DNA from: Ruminococcus sp. UBA4240 | GTDB lineage: Bacteria > Bacillota > Clostridia > Oscillospirales > Ruminococcaceae | Assembly (NCBI GenBank): GCA_002395525.1 | Contig: DGXE01000028.1 | Coordinates: forward strand, 1 to 15,096 | Direction: 5' to 3' | Length of the DNA: 15,096 nt | Part shown: positions 1 through 7,020 of the stretch, one piece after another | Layout of the letters: the number at the start of each line of letters is the position of its first letter | Numbering within the stretch: the first letter of the stretch is position 1 | Translations under genes and position numbers: made by a program | The notes under the pieces: model-generated | What the model was told of the DNA's origin: nothing | Seen by the model: only the letters and a program-made list of their open reading frames with translations | The model's database searches: none

Positions 1-2037
1 GAGGGCACGGTTCGCATCATCGTTTTCAAGGAAGGGGATCATGGCTGTAGCGATGGAAACGACCATCTTGGGGGATACATCCATGAAGTCTATGCGCTCG
101 TTCTCACATTCAAGTATCTGATCCCTGTATCTTGCATTTACCTTGGGGCGGGCAAACTTATGATCCTCGGTAAGAGGCTCGTTTGCCTGTGCTACGGTGT
201 AGTTCTCCTCCACATCGGCGGTCATATACACAACTTCGTCGGTGACAACGCCTGTCGCCTTGTCCACTCTTCTGTAAGGAGCCTCGATAAAACCGTAGTC
301 ATTTATCTTCGCAAAGGATGCAAGGTAGGAGATAAGGCCGATGTTAGGGCCTTCAGGTGTCTCGATGGGGCACATTCTGCCGTAATGGGAGTAATGTACG
401 TCACGCACCTCGAATCCGGCACGGTCTCTTGAAAGACCGCCGGGGCCCAGGGCAGAAAGCCTTCTCTTGTGGGTAAGCTCTGCCAGAGGGTTGTTCTGAT
501 CCATGAACTGGGACAGAGGGGATGATCCGAAGAATTCCTTCACCGCCGCAGTTATGGGACGGATGTTTATAAGGCTGTTGGGGGTGATGGAGTCGGAATC
601 CTGAGCCTGGGTGTTCATCTTCTCACGGATGCCTCTCTCCATGCGGGCAAAGCCGATGCGGAACTGATTCTGCATAAGCTCGCCTACGGAGCGTATCCTT
701 CTGTTGCCCAGGTGGTCGATGTCGTCGGGAGTGCCCACGCCCTCGCACAGGTCAAGGAAATAGCTTATGGTAGCATCTATATCGTCAATGGTGATGTGGA
801 AGGGCACCAGCTCCTCCGCTCTGCGGCGCATGATCTCCTTGAGGTCGTCCCCCTCGGAGGCATTGTCCAGTATGTCACGCAGCACCTTGTAGGAAACAAG
901 CTCCTTTATGCCTATCTCCGCAGGGTCAAAATCAACGTAGCCCGCAAGATCCACCATGCCGTTGCCGATGACCTTCACATTCCTCTCCTCAAAGGCGGAT
1001 GTGAGCTCACCTGTTGCAGTGGTGTGGTATTCCTTGTGTACTATATGTACTACAGCCTCGGTAACGCCCGCCTGCTGTATGGCATTTGCCTTTTCAAGGG
1101 TAATGAGCTCCCCTGCCTCTGCGATGATCTCGCCGGTAGCGGGATCTGCAACAGGCTCCTGCAGGTGATGACCCACCAGACGGGAGGCTATGCCCAGCTT
1201 GCGGTTGTACTTGTAGCGGCCGAACTTTGCCAGATCATATCTTCTTGTATCGAAGAGAAGGGTGTTCAGGTGGTTCTTTGCACTCTCCACCGTGGGAGGC
1301 TCGCCGGGGCGCAGCTTCTTGTAAAGCTCTATGAGAGCAGAATCCGTGTCCTTGGAGACATCCTTCTGTATTATAGTCTGATAGAGCCTCTCATCCTCAC
1401 CGAAGCGGGCATATATATCCTCATCGGAGGAATAGCCCAAGGTACGGATAAATGTGGTGAGAGGTATCTTTCTGTTCTTATCTATGCGGACATAGATGAC
1501 GTCGGAGGAATCCAGCTCATATTCCAGCCATGCGCCCCTGTTGGGGATAACGGTGGTGGAGAACAGATCCTTGCCCGTCTTGTCCTTCTCTGACTTATAG
1601 TATGCGCCGGGAGAACGCACCAGCTGTGAAACGATAACACGCTCCGCACCGTTGATGACAAAGGTGCCGCTTTCGGTCATCAGGGGCAGATCCCCCATGT
1701 AGACCTCGTTCTCCTTGACGTCGCCTGTTTCCCTGTTGTGCAGCTGTGCCTTCACATAGAGGGCGGTGGCGTAGGTGACATCTCTCTCCTTGCACTGGGC
1801 AACGGTGTACTTGGGGTTGGGATCAAGGCGGTAATCCACGAATTTGAGCACGTAGTTGTTGTTGTAATCCGTAATGTCGGAAACGTCCTTGAATACCTCT
1901 TTGAGCCCCTCATCCAGAAACCACTGATAAGAATTCTTCTGCACCTCGATAAGATTGGGCATTTCCAGAACTTCATCGATCTTGCCGAAGCTCTTTCGTG
2001 TCGTCTTGCCGAACTGCACTTCTTTTACATTCACCAT
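1..2037 (-). CDS. rpoB: DNA-directed RNA polymerase beta subunit, 5' part (3' end outside window)
   Basis: This is the beta subunit of the core RNA polymerase, which forms one side of the catalytic cleft and the rifampicin pocket. The visible 679 codons start MVNVKEVQFGKTTRK and run off the left edge in a DDANRAL motif typical of RpoB; the full protein is usually about 1,200-1,300 residues. The beta N-terminal and lobe domains are followed at about residues 500-570 by the rifampicin cluster (SQFMDQNNPL, then THKRRLSALGPGGL). The residues matching E. coli Q513, D516, H526 and S531 are the wild-type ones, so no common resistance change is seen. The ATG at 2037 is preceded seven bases upstream by GGAGGG (2045-2050). 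A conserved cluster would put rplJ-rplL directly upstream, but here a divergent unrelated gene lies there. Identification is certain; the gene is truncated only by the window. Confidence 0.98.
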   Translation of the reverse strand, partial: MVNVKEVQFGKTTRKSFGKIDEVLEMPNLIEVQKNSYQWFLDEGLKEVFKDVSDITDYNNNYVLKFVDYRLDPNPKYTVAQCKERDVTYATALYVKAQLHNRETGDVKENEVYMGDLPLMTESGTFVINGAERVIVSQLVRSPGAYYKSEKDKTGKDLFSTTVIPNRGAWLEYELDSSDVIYVRIDKNRKIPLTTFIRTLGYSSDEDIYARFGEDERLYQTIIQKDVSKDTDSALIELYKKLRPGEPPTVESAKNHLNTLLFDTRRYDLAKFGRYKYNRKLGIASRLVGHHLQEPVADPATGEIIAEAGELITLEKANAIQQAGVTEAVVHIVHKEYHTTATGELTSAFEERNVKVIGNGMVDLAGYVDFDPAEIGIKELVSYKVLRDILDNASEGDDLKEIMRRRAEELVPFHITIDDIDATISYFLDLCEGVGTPDDIDHLGNRRIRSVGELMQNQFRIGFARMERGIREKMNTQAQDSDSITPNSLINIRPITAAVKEFFGSSPLSQFMDQNNPLAELTHKRRLSALGPGGLSRDRAGFEVRDVHYSHYGRMCPIETPEGPNIGLISYLASFAKINDYGFIEAPYRRVDKATGVVTDEVVYMTADVEENYTVAQANEPLTEDHKFARPKVNARYRDQILECENERIDFMDVSPKMVVSIATAMIPFLENDDANRAL

Positions 2038-2116
2038 AGGCGTTCCCTCCATCTATTTTATGCACCGGACAGGGAAATTATACAATTTGTATAACTAATC
2101 CAATTTCATATACAAA

Positions 2117-2153
2117 GAGTAAAAAATCCTGCGCAGTCAGCAACACTGCACAG
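2117..2153 (-). terminator. Terminator-like hairpin in the rpoB leader (possible attenuator)
   Basis: Read on the minus strand, CTGTGCAGT (2153-2145), a 7-base loop and ACTGCGCAG (2137-2129) form a 9-bp stem with one G-U pair. It is followed by GATTTTTTAC, a run of six T. This has the form of a Rho-independent terminator and sits between the distal promoter and rpoB. It could attenuate rpoB transcription or end a short RNA of about 70 bases. Function is inferred. Confidence 0.6.
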
Positions 2154-2198
2154 CCTATCCTAAAAAGCGCATAATACCACATTGTGATACATTACATT

Positions 2199-2227
2199 AG
2201 TATATTACAGTTTAAAGGCATTGTCAA
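2199..2227 (-). promoter_or_regulatory. Distal promoter for rpoB
   Basis: On the minus strand TTGACA (2227-2222), a 17-base spacer and TATACT (2204-2199) form a near-consensus sigma-A promoter. The expected start is near 2192, giving a leader of about 155 bases before rpoB. A second -10-like TATAAT lies closer, at 2082-2077, but its only -35 candidate (TTGGAT, 2103-2098) is 15 bases away, so it is weaker. Confidence 0.75.
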
Positions 2228-2383
2228 GGGCTTTTCACCGATTCTACACTGCACACAAAAAAGCCTTCTCCGCAAATCGTTTTTTTGTTATCTTTTAGGG
2301 GCTACAGGGGAAATAAGTCCCTGTCCCTATACGATAACAGAAACAGGGGATGTAAGAAGTGAAACAGGATCTTAAGTTTTATC

Positions 2384-2412
2384 TTGACATTTAAAATAAT
2401 TTGCTATATAAT
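2384..2412 (+). promoter_or_regulatory. Consensus sigma-A promoter for the AlbA_2-type gene
   Basis: TTGACA (2384-2389), exactly 17 bases, then TATAAT (2407-2412) is a full match to the sigma-A consensus. The predicted start is near 2419, giving a 5' leader of about 60 A/T-rich bases. The motif ACAGG occurs three times just upstream (2304, 2343, 2364); the last two are 21 bases apart. Confidence 0.88.
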
Positions 2413-2457
2413 TGAAAACACAGATTTGAATTTCAACTTTTCAAAGCATAATTTAAA

Positions 2458-2480
2458 ATTTTAAAGAGGAATTTTAAAAT
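2458..2480 (+). promoter_or_regulatory. Ribosome site presented in the loop of an A/U hairpin
   Basis: ATTTTAAA (2458-2465) is perfectly complementary to TTTAAAAT (2473-2480). The 7-base loop GAGGAAT contains the ribosome binding site, and the 3' arm contains the first two bases of the ATG. All eight pairs are A-U, so the structure would be weak and possibly temperature-sensitive. The pairing is visible; a regulatory role is inferred. Confidence 0.4.
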
Positions 2481-3927
2481 GAGGTCAGAAGATTTGAAAT
2501 CATTGATAGGCAAAATTCAAACCACAAAAGCAGAATTTCAAAATATTGAGGTCAAAAAGTGCAAAGACGGGATCACAGAAAAGCTGTACGATACACTGTC
2601 CTCGTTTTCCAACCAGGATGAAGGAGGCATTATAGTTTTCGGCCTTGATGAAAAAGCAGGGTTTGAGATAACAGGCATAGACGATGTCCAGCTGCTGCAA
2701 AGGCGTGTTTCCGAGCAGTGCGAACAGATGCAGCCGGCTGTAAGACCTGTTTTTACAGTAACACAGGTCAAGGGGCTCAATATTGTCTCTGCGGAGATCC
2801 CACCTGTGGATATATCCGACCGGCCCTGCTTCTACAAAGGCAGGGGCAGGCTGAAGGGTGCGTATGTCCGGGTGGGTGAAGCTGATGTGCCCATGACAGA
2901 GTACGAGGTATACAGCTATGAGGCATACCGCAGGAAATATCGTGACGAACTTCGTGTTGTTGAACGATCTGATATGGACTCTCTTGATAAAAGCAAACTG
3001 GAGCGATATCTTACACGCCTGAGATCAGACAAGCCAAATCTGTCCAGGCTCGACGACAAAAAGATCATAGATCTTATGAGCATATGCATAGACAACGTAC
3101 CTACTCTTGCTGCCCAGATGCTTTTCGGCCTCTATCCCCAGGCCTATTTCCCCCAGCTGTCTGTTATCGCAGTTTGTATCCCCGGAACAGAGATGGGGGA
3201 AACCGACAGTGACAACTCACGCTTTACCGACAACAAGCGCATTGACGGGACTATTCCGGATATGCTGAGGGAAGCCCTCAGCTTTGTCCTCAGAAATTCA
3301 CGCAGCAAAACAATAATAGATCCCGCTACAGGGAAAAGGCAGGATCGCACCGATTATCCCATGAACTCAGTCCGTGAAGCTCTGCTGAACGCTCTTGTCC
3401 ACAGAGATTACAGCATCCACACAGAAGGAATGCCCATACAGCTGAAGCTATTCTCTGACAGGCTTGAGATCACAAATCCCGGTGGACTTTACGGACGGCT
3501 TACGGTAGACACATTAGGCAAAATACAGCCCGACACAAGAAATCCTGTAATAGCCACGGCGCTTGAAGTCATGAACATCACCGAAAACCGCTACTCCGGC
3601 ATTCCCACCATGATCCGTGAGATGAAGGAACACGGACTTCCCTCACCTGAATTTATAAATATCGGCGGGGACTTTACCGTAATATTACGCCGGAACAACG
3701 GCATAACAGAAACTGTCACAAATGAGACCGTATCATTGCTTGAATTTTGCAGGACTCCCAGGACAAGAAAGGAAATTGCCGGGTTTTTGAAGCTTTCCTC
3801 GGTAACATACGCCATCAAGACACATTTGCAGCCGCTGATAGATGAGGGGAAGATCGCACTTGCAATCCCGGACAGACCCTCCAGCCCGAATCAAAGATAC
3901 TATACGGTATCATCCACCGGAGCATGA
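2479..3927 (+). CDS. AlbA_2/Schlafen-type ATP-binding putative transcriptional regulator
   Basis: A 482-residue protein of the COG2865 type, common in bacteria but poorly characterised. Residues about 15-140 form the AlbA_2 (Schlafen-like) putative nucleic-acid-binding domain, with EVKKCKDG near 24-31 and the run SFSNQDEGGIIVFGLDE at 42-58. A GHKL/HATPase-like domain follows, with an N-box-like RxALLNALVHRDYS at 299-312 and the glycine motif NPGGLYG at 333-339. The C-terminus (about 418-478) looks like a winged helix (RKEIAGFLKLSSVTYAIKTHL). It is probably a cytoplasmic DNA-binding regulator, but its target is unknown. The ATG at 2479 follows AGAGGA by eight bases and lies behind a perfect promoter. 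It is divergent from rpoB and shows no operon partner; the next gene has its own promoter. Confidence 0.88.
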   Translation: MRSEDLKSLIGKIQTTKAEFQNIEVKKCKDGITEKLYDTLSSFSNQDEGGIIVFGLDEKAGFEITGIDDVQLLQRRVSEQCEQMQPAVRPVFTVTQVKGLNIVSAEIPPVDISDRPCFYKGRGRLKGAYVRVGEADVPMTEYEVYSYEAYRRKYRDELRVVERSDMDSLDKSKLERYLTRLRSDKPNLSRLDDKKIIDLMSICIDNVPTLAAQMLFGLYPQAYFPQLSVIAVCIPGTEMGETDSDNSRFTDNKRIDGTIPDMLREALSFVLRNSRSKTIIDPATGKRQDRTDYPMNSVREALLNALVHRDYSIHTEGMPIQLKLFSDRLEITNPGGLYGRLTVDTLGKIQPDTRNPVIATALEVMNITENRYSGIPTMIREMKEHGLPSPEFINIGGDFTVILRRNNGITETVTNETVSLLEFCRTPRTRKEIAGFLKLSSVTYAIKTHLQPLIDEGKIALAIPDRPSSPNQRYYTVSSTGA

Positions 3928-3948
3928 AACTTATCAGCACCGCCCGGG

Positions 3949-3977
3949 TTGACACATCCGCATTTTCAGGGTATAAT
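3949..3977 (+). promoter_or_regulatory. Consensus sigma-A promoter for the NifX-like gene
   Basis: TTGACA (3949-3954), 17 bases, TATAAT (3972-3977): another full consensus match, beginning only 22 bases after the stop of the preceding gene. The predicted start near 3984 lies downstream of an in-frame ATG at 3980, which excludes that ATG as the translation start and supports the one at 4028. Confidence 0.85.
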
Positions 3978-3988
3978 AGATGACAAAA

Positions 3989-4009
3989 GGGCAGCCGCCG
4001 GCTGTCCCT
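3989..4009 (+). other. GC-rich hairpin at the 5' end of the leader RNA
   Basis: GGGCAGC and GCTGTCCC can pair with one bulged T around a CGCCG loop, at the very start of the predicted transcript. There is no T run after it, so it does not look like a terminator; an mRNA-stabilising 5' stem is more likely. The ribosome site AAGGAG (4015-4020) remains free. Confidence 0.4.
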
Positions 4010-4027
4010 GCAAAAAGGAGAATAATA

Positions 4028-4378
4028 ATGAAGATAGCAGCAGCCTACGATAACGGTAAAATATTCCAGCACTTCGGGGAAACAAAGTACTTCAAGGTAT
4101 ACGAAACGGACAACGGCACCGTTACAGGTGCGGAGATAGTTTCTGCAGGAGATGCCTCCCATGCGGCGCTTGTGGACTTTCTTTCCGCCCTCGGAGCGGA
4201 TGCCCTTATATGCGGCGGTATGGGAGAAAAGGCGTACAGGCTCCTTGAGGAAGCAGGTATCAAAGTCTACGGCGGCGTACAGGGGGATGCAGACAGGGCT
4301 GTAAACGACCTGCTCGCAGACAGGCTCATCTTCAATCCCCTTGTATATGTGGGCCACAAGTGCGGGTGCCCCAGGTAA
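4028..4378 (+). CDS. NifB/NifX-family iron-molybdenum cluster-binding-type protein
   Basis: A 116-residue single-domain protein of the dinitrogenase iron-molybdenum cofactor family (PF02579 type; NifX, NifY, C-terminus of NifB). Visible family features are the N-terminal strand MKIAAAYDNGKIFQHFG, with a histidine at 15, then FKVYE, the glycine turn GGMG at 63-66, and the helix-strand AYRLLEEAGIKVYGG at 69-83. The tail carries a C-x-C pair (C112, C114). Stand-alone members are frequent in anaerobic Clostridia without nitrogenase and are thought to bind or carry a metal cluster; the substrate is unknown. The ATG at 4028 has AAGGAG seven bases upstream. An in-frame ATG at 3980 lies upstream of the predicted transcription start. 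The neighbours do not suggest nitrogen fixation. Confidence 0.85.
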   Translation: MKIAAAYDNGKIFQHFGETKYFKVYETDNGTVTGAEIVSAGDASHAALVDFLSALGADALICGGMGEKAYRLLEEAGIKVYGGVQGDADRAVNDLLADRLIFNPLVYVGHKCGCPR

Positions 4379-4552
4379 GAAGCTAGGGGTTAGGAGGCTA
4401 GGAACTAGGGGCTAGGAGTTAGAGGGCTAGGGGCTAGAAAAGCTGACAGAGACCGGCTTGCGCTTGCCCTCTTTGCTTGCTTTTTCTTATGCAAATGCCT
4501 CGCTTTTGCAACATCAAACATTAGAGATACTATAACCCATATCCCCTAAAAC

Positions 4553-4585
4553 AACAGGAAGCAGGCACACGTCCTGCTTCCTGTT
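4553..4585. terminator. Bidirectional Rho-independent terminator
   Basis: AACAGGAAGCAGG (4553-4565) and CCTGCTTCCTGTT (4573-4585) form a perfect 13-bp stem with a 7-base loop. T-rich sequence follows on the plus strand (TTTATTGTTT) and on the minus strand (TTGTTTTAG). It is placed to end both the NifX-like transcript and the fhs-HIT transcript. Confidence 0.75.
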
Positions 4586-4675
4586 TATTGTTTCCTGCTG
4601 CAAAAGCCGCACTTTTACAGCAATAGAGGTACTATGCTGTACGCTTATCATCAGTATGTCTTGCTTCTTGCCTCT
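4564..4675 (+). repeat. 112-base direct repeat, copy 1
   Basis: Starts GGCACACGTCCTGC and ends TTGCTTCTTGCCTCT. It matches copy 2 at 102 of 112 positions with no gaps, at a constant offset of 131 bases. Nine of the ten differences are transitions. Its first bases serve as part of the terminator stem. An internal hairpin lies at 4597-4621. Confidence 0.9.
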
Positions 4676-4694
4676 AACCTCTAGCTTCTAGCAA

Positions 4695-4806
4695 GGCACA
4701 CGTCCCGCTTCCTGTTTATTGTTTCCTGCTGCAAAAGCTGCGCTTTTACAGCAATAGAGGTACTATGCTTTATGCTCGCCATCAGCATATCTTGCTTCTT
4801 GCCTCT
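4695..4806 (+). repeat. 112-base direct repeat, copy 2
   Basis: Second copy of the 112-base unit, about 91% identical to copy 1 and separated from it by 19 bases that include CTAGCTTCTAGC. The terminator stem of copy 1 is not formed here because the left arm is missing. The internal hairpin is kept at 4728-4752. A degenerate third relative can be traced upstream around 4440-4540. Confidence 0.9.
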
Positions 4807-4897
4807 TGCTTCTTGCTTCTGGCAGCTGAGGAGGTCGGGCTGGTAATTCCCTGTCAAAGTCTAGCTTCTAGCCCCCTAAACCCTAGCCCCTAATAGC

Positions 4898-5239
4898 TTA
4901 GCCTGCTGGCCATGTAAAATCACGTCCGGACATCACATGGAAATGCAGGTGATGAACGGTCTGACCGGCACAGTCCCCGCAGTTGGAGACTATGCGGAAG
5001 CCGTCCTTCATGCCCATTTCGGCGGACAGCTTTGCGATGACCTCAAAGATGTGCCCTACCACAGCGGAATTGGCGCTGTTTATCTCGGCAGCCGACTTTA
5101 TGTGCTCCTTGGGGATAACAAGGAAGTGGGTGGGTGCCTGGGGGTCAATGTCGTAGAAGGCGTAGCAGAGATCATCCTCATACACCTTTTTGGAGGGTAT
5201 CTCACCGCTTATTATGCGGCAGAAAAGACAGTCGTTCAT
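4898..5239 (-). CDS. HIT-family (HINT/PKCI-type) nucleotide hydrolase
   Basis: A 113-residue histidine-triad protein, close to the usual 105-115 of bacterial HINT proteins. These hydrolyse nucleoside phosphoramidates and similar AMP- or GMP-linked compounds in the cytoplasm. The signature H-x-H-x-H is at 97, 99 and 101 (HLHFHVM), with H99 as the expected nucleophile. The N-terminal CLFCRIISGEIPS carries the C4-C7 pair that binds zinc in many members. The ATG at 5239 follows AAGGAG (5252-5247) by seven bases. It begins 29 bases after the end of fhs on the same strand and has no promoter of its own that I can see, so it is probably co-transcribed with fhs. The stop codon abuts the repeat element. 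Confidence 0.93.
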   Translation of the reverse strand: MNDCLFCRIISGEIPSKKVYEDDLCYAFYDIDPQAPTHFLVIPKEHIKSAAEINSANSAVVGHIFEVIAKLSAEMGMKDGFRIVSNCGDCAGQTVHHLHFHVMSGRDFTWPAG

Positions 5240-5268
5240 ATTATCGCTCCTTTGCTTTCGTAAAAATC

Positions 5269-6939
5269 TTAAAACAGTCCCGATATGTTCCCGTTCTCAT
5301 CGCAGTCGATGATATTGGCGGCAGGCGCCTTGGGAAGTCCCGGCATGGTCATAATGTCCCCGGTGTAGATGACCGCAAAGCCCGCACCCGCACATACCCG
5401 CACATCGGATACGTGTATCTCAAAGCCCTCGGGGCGGCCAAGCCTTGTGGGATCGTCGGAAAGGGAGTACTGGGTCTTGGCAACGCATACGGGGGTGCCG
5501 CCGAAGCCTAAGCGCTCAGCCTCCTCAATGGCCTTCTCCGCCTTTGCGGAGTATACCACACCGTCTGCACGGTAGATGTTCTTTGCGATGATGTCCATTT
5601 TCTCTTTGATGGACAGCTTCTCATCATAGAGGAAACGGAAATCACCGCTGTCCTTTTCCATTACCTCAACTACCTTGCGGGCCAGATCCTCTCCGCCCTC
5701 GCCCCCCTTTGCAAACACCTCGCAAAGGGATACGGGAACGCTCATCTCATCGCACAGTGCCTTTACAGCGGCTATCTCCCCTTCGGTGTCCGTGCCGAAG
5801 CGGTTCATAGCAACTACCACCGGCAGCCCGAAGGAACGCATATTCTCAATATGGGTGCGCAGATTTACAAGTCCCTTTTCAAGAGCCTCCACATTCTCCG
5901 TGCCAAGCTCCGCCTTGGGTACGCCCCCGTTGTATTTCAGCGCCCTTATGGTAGCCACTATCACCGCACAGGAGGGCTTTATCCCTGCAAGGCGGCACTT
6001 GATGTCGCAGAATTTCTCCGCCCCCAGATCCGCACCGAAGCCTGCCTCAGTGACTACATAGTCCCCCAGCTTCAGCGCCAGCTTTGTGGCTCTTACGGAG
6101 TTGCAGCCGTGGGCGATGTTTGCAAAGGGGCCGCCGTGCATGAGGACGGGTGTGTTTTCAAGGGTCTGCACCAGATTTGGCTTCAAAGCATCCTTGAGCA
6201 ATGCGGTCATAGCCCCCTGAGCCTTTAAGTCCCTTGCATATATGGGCTCTCCCTTTCTGTTGTATGCCACAAGTATGGAGCCCAGACGCTCCTTCAGGTC
6301 GGGCAGATCCCTTGCCAGACAGAGTATCGCCATTACCTCGGATGCAACGGTTATGCGGAAGTGATCCTCCCTGGGCACGCCGTTCACCTTGCCCCCCATG
6401 CCTATGACCACGTTTCTCAGGGCACGGTCGTTCATGTCAAGGCAGCGGTCGATCATTATCCGCCTCTGGTCTATGTCAAGCTCATTCCCCTGCTGCATAT
6501 GATTGTCCAGCAGAGCGCAGAGCAGGTTGTTTGCGGCGGTTATGGCGTGCATATCCCCGGTGAAGTGGAGGTTGATATCCTCCATGGGCACCACCTGTGA
6601 ATATCCTCCCCCGGCGGCGCCGCCCTTTATGCCGAATACAGGACCCAGTGAAGGCTCCCTTAATGCAAGGACGCATTTCTTCCCTATGCGGTTTAAAGCC
6701 ATGGAAAGGCCTGTTGACACTGTAGTCTTCCCCTCGCCTGCGGGGGTGGGGTTTATGGCGGTCACAAGGATGAGCTTACCGTCCTTGTTGGCGGCAGTCT
6801 TTTTGTACAGCACTTCGGACAGCTTAGCCTTGTACTTCCCGTACATCTCCACATCGTCCGCATCTATCCCCAGCTTTGCGGCAATCTGGGTTATGGGCTC
6901 AAGCCTTGCTGCCTGAGCGATCTCTATATCAGTGAGCAT
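5269..6939 (-). CDS. fhs: Formate-tetrahydrofolate ligase (10-formyl-THF synthetase)
   Basis: Catalyses formate + ATP + tetrahydrofolate to 10-formyl-tetrahydrofolate, feeding one-carbon units to purine and initiator-tRNA formylation and, in acetogens, to the methyl branch of the Wood-Ljungdahl pathway. From the ATG at 6939 the protein is 556 residues, the standard family length. Visible motifs include LILVTAINPTPAGEGKTT (57-73) with the P-loop-like ATP site, then LREPSLGPVFGIKGGAAGGG, and a C-terminal GFAVIYTGDIMTMPGLPK typical of FTHFS. The start is fixed by AAAGGAG (6952-6946 region) six bases upstream. An in-frame upstream ATG at 7005 lies before the promoter and is rejected. No other Wood-Ljungdahl gene is in the window, so acetogenesis cannot be judged. 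Confidence 0.97.
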   Translation of the reverse strand: MLTDIEIAQAARLEPITQIAAKLGIDADDVEMYGKYKAKLSEVLYKKTAANKDGKLILVTAINPTPAGEGKTTVSTGLSMALNRIGKKCVLALREPSLGPVFGIKGGAAGGGYSQVVPMEDINLHFTGDMHAITAANNLLCALLDNHMQQGNELDIDQRRIMIDRCLDMNDRALRNVVIGMGGKVNGVPREDHFRITVASEVMAILCLARDLPDLKERLGSILVAYNRKGEPIYARDLKAQGAMTALLKDALKPNLVQTLENTPVLMHGGPFANIAHGCNSVRATKLALKLGDYVVTEAGFGADLGAEKFCDIKCRLAGIKPSCAVIVATIRALKYNGGVPKAELGTENVEALEKGLVNLRTHIENMRSFGLPVVVAMNRFGTDTEGEIAAVKALCDEMSVPVSLCEVFAKGGEGGEDLARKVVEVMEKDSGDFRFLYDEKLSIKEKMDIIAKNIYRADGVVYSAKAEKAIEEAERLGFGGTPVCVAKTQYSLSDDPTRLGRPEGFEIHVSDVRVCAGAGFAVIYTGDIMTMPGLPKAPAANIIDCDENGNISGLF

Positions 6940-6972
6940 AATATCTCCTTTCATAAACAAAACATCACTATC

Positions 6973-7001
6973 ATAATACCATATACAGGGGCTTTTGTCA
7001 A
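6973..7001 (-). promoter_or_regulatory. Promoter of the fhs-HIT operon
   Basis: On the minus strand TTGACA (7001-6996), 17 bases, TATTAT (6978-6973). The predicted start is near 6966, about 27 bases before the fhs ATG. The first base of the -35 box is also the edge of the 20-base dispersed repeat at 7001-7020. Confidence 0.82.
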
Positions 7002-7020
7002 GCAAGAAGCAAGAGGCAAG
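7001..7020. repeat. 20-base dispersed repeat, inverted copy of 4798-4817
   Basis: The 20 bases AGCAAGAAGCAAGAGGCAAG are the exact reverse complement of 4798-4817 at the end of direct-repeat copy 2. The two copies flank the fhs-HIT operon in opposite orientation. The sequence is purine-rich and of low complexity, which weakens the case for shared mobility. Confidence 0.7.

Larger units (their letters stand above)
4380..4897. repeat. Gene-free intergenic repeat element between convergent genes
   Basis: This 518-base stretch fills the whole gap between two convergent genes and holds no credible ORF. The left end (4382-4437) is an array of degenerate CTAGGGG/TTAGGAG heptamers. The right end (4861-4896) holds the same type in reverse complement. 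The best-matching arms, 4406-4430 and 4868-4892, agree at 22 of 25 positions as an inverted repeat. Inside are two 112-base direct copies, a more degenerate third copy and a strong bidirectional terminator. No transposase or target-site duplication is visible. It could be a non-mobile intergenic repeat family or a MITE-like remnant. Confidence 0.7.

Noticed and set aside
712..1593. Long 293-codon open frame on the plus strand
   Set aside because: It lies wholly antisense to the conserved rpoB sequence; a by-product of rpoB codon usage, with no ribosome site.
2160..2192. Possible 10-codon leader peptide on the minus strand before rpoB (MYHNVVLCAF)
   Set aside because: Its ATG coincides with the predicted transcription start and has no ribosome site; no amino-acid bias that would suggest attenuation.
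2270..2290. Terminator at the T7 run in the divergent intergenic region
   Set aside because: No stable GC stem precedes the T run on either strand.
3980..4027. Upstream in-frame start for the NifX-like gene
   Set aside because: It lies before the predicted transcription start and lacks a ribosome site, while 4028 has AAGGAG at good spacing and fits the family.
4380..4440. G-quadruplex or telomere-like function of the CTAGGGG array
   Set aside because: Only three GGGG runs and one GGG run with long, uneven spacing; the inverted partner at 4861-4896 points to a repeat element instead.
4564..4806. CRISPR array
   Set aside because: Only two long diverged 112-base copies with a 19-base gap; no short regular repeats and no cas genes.
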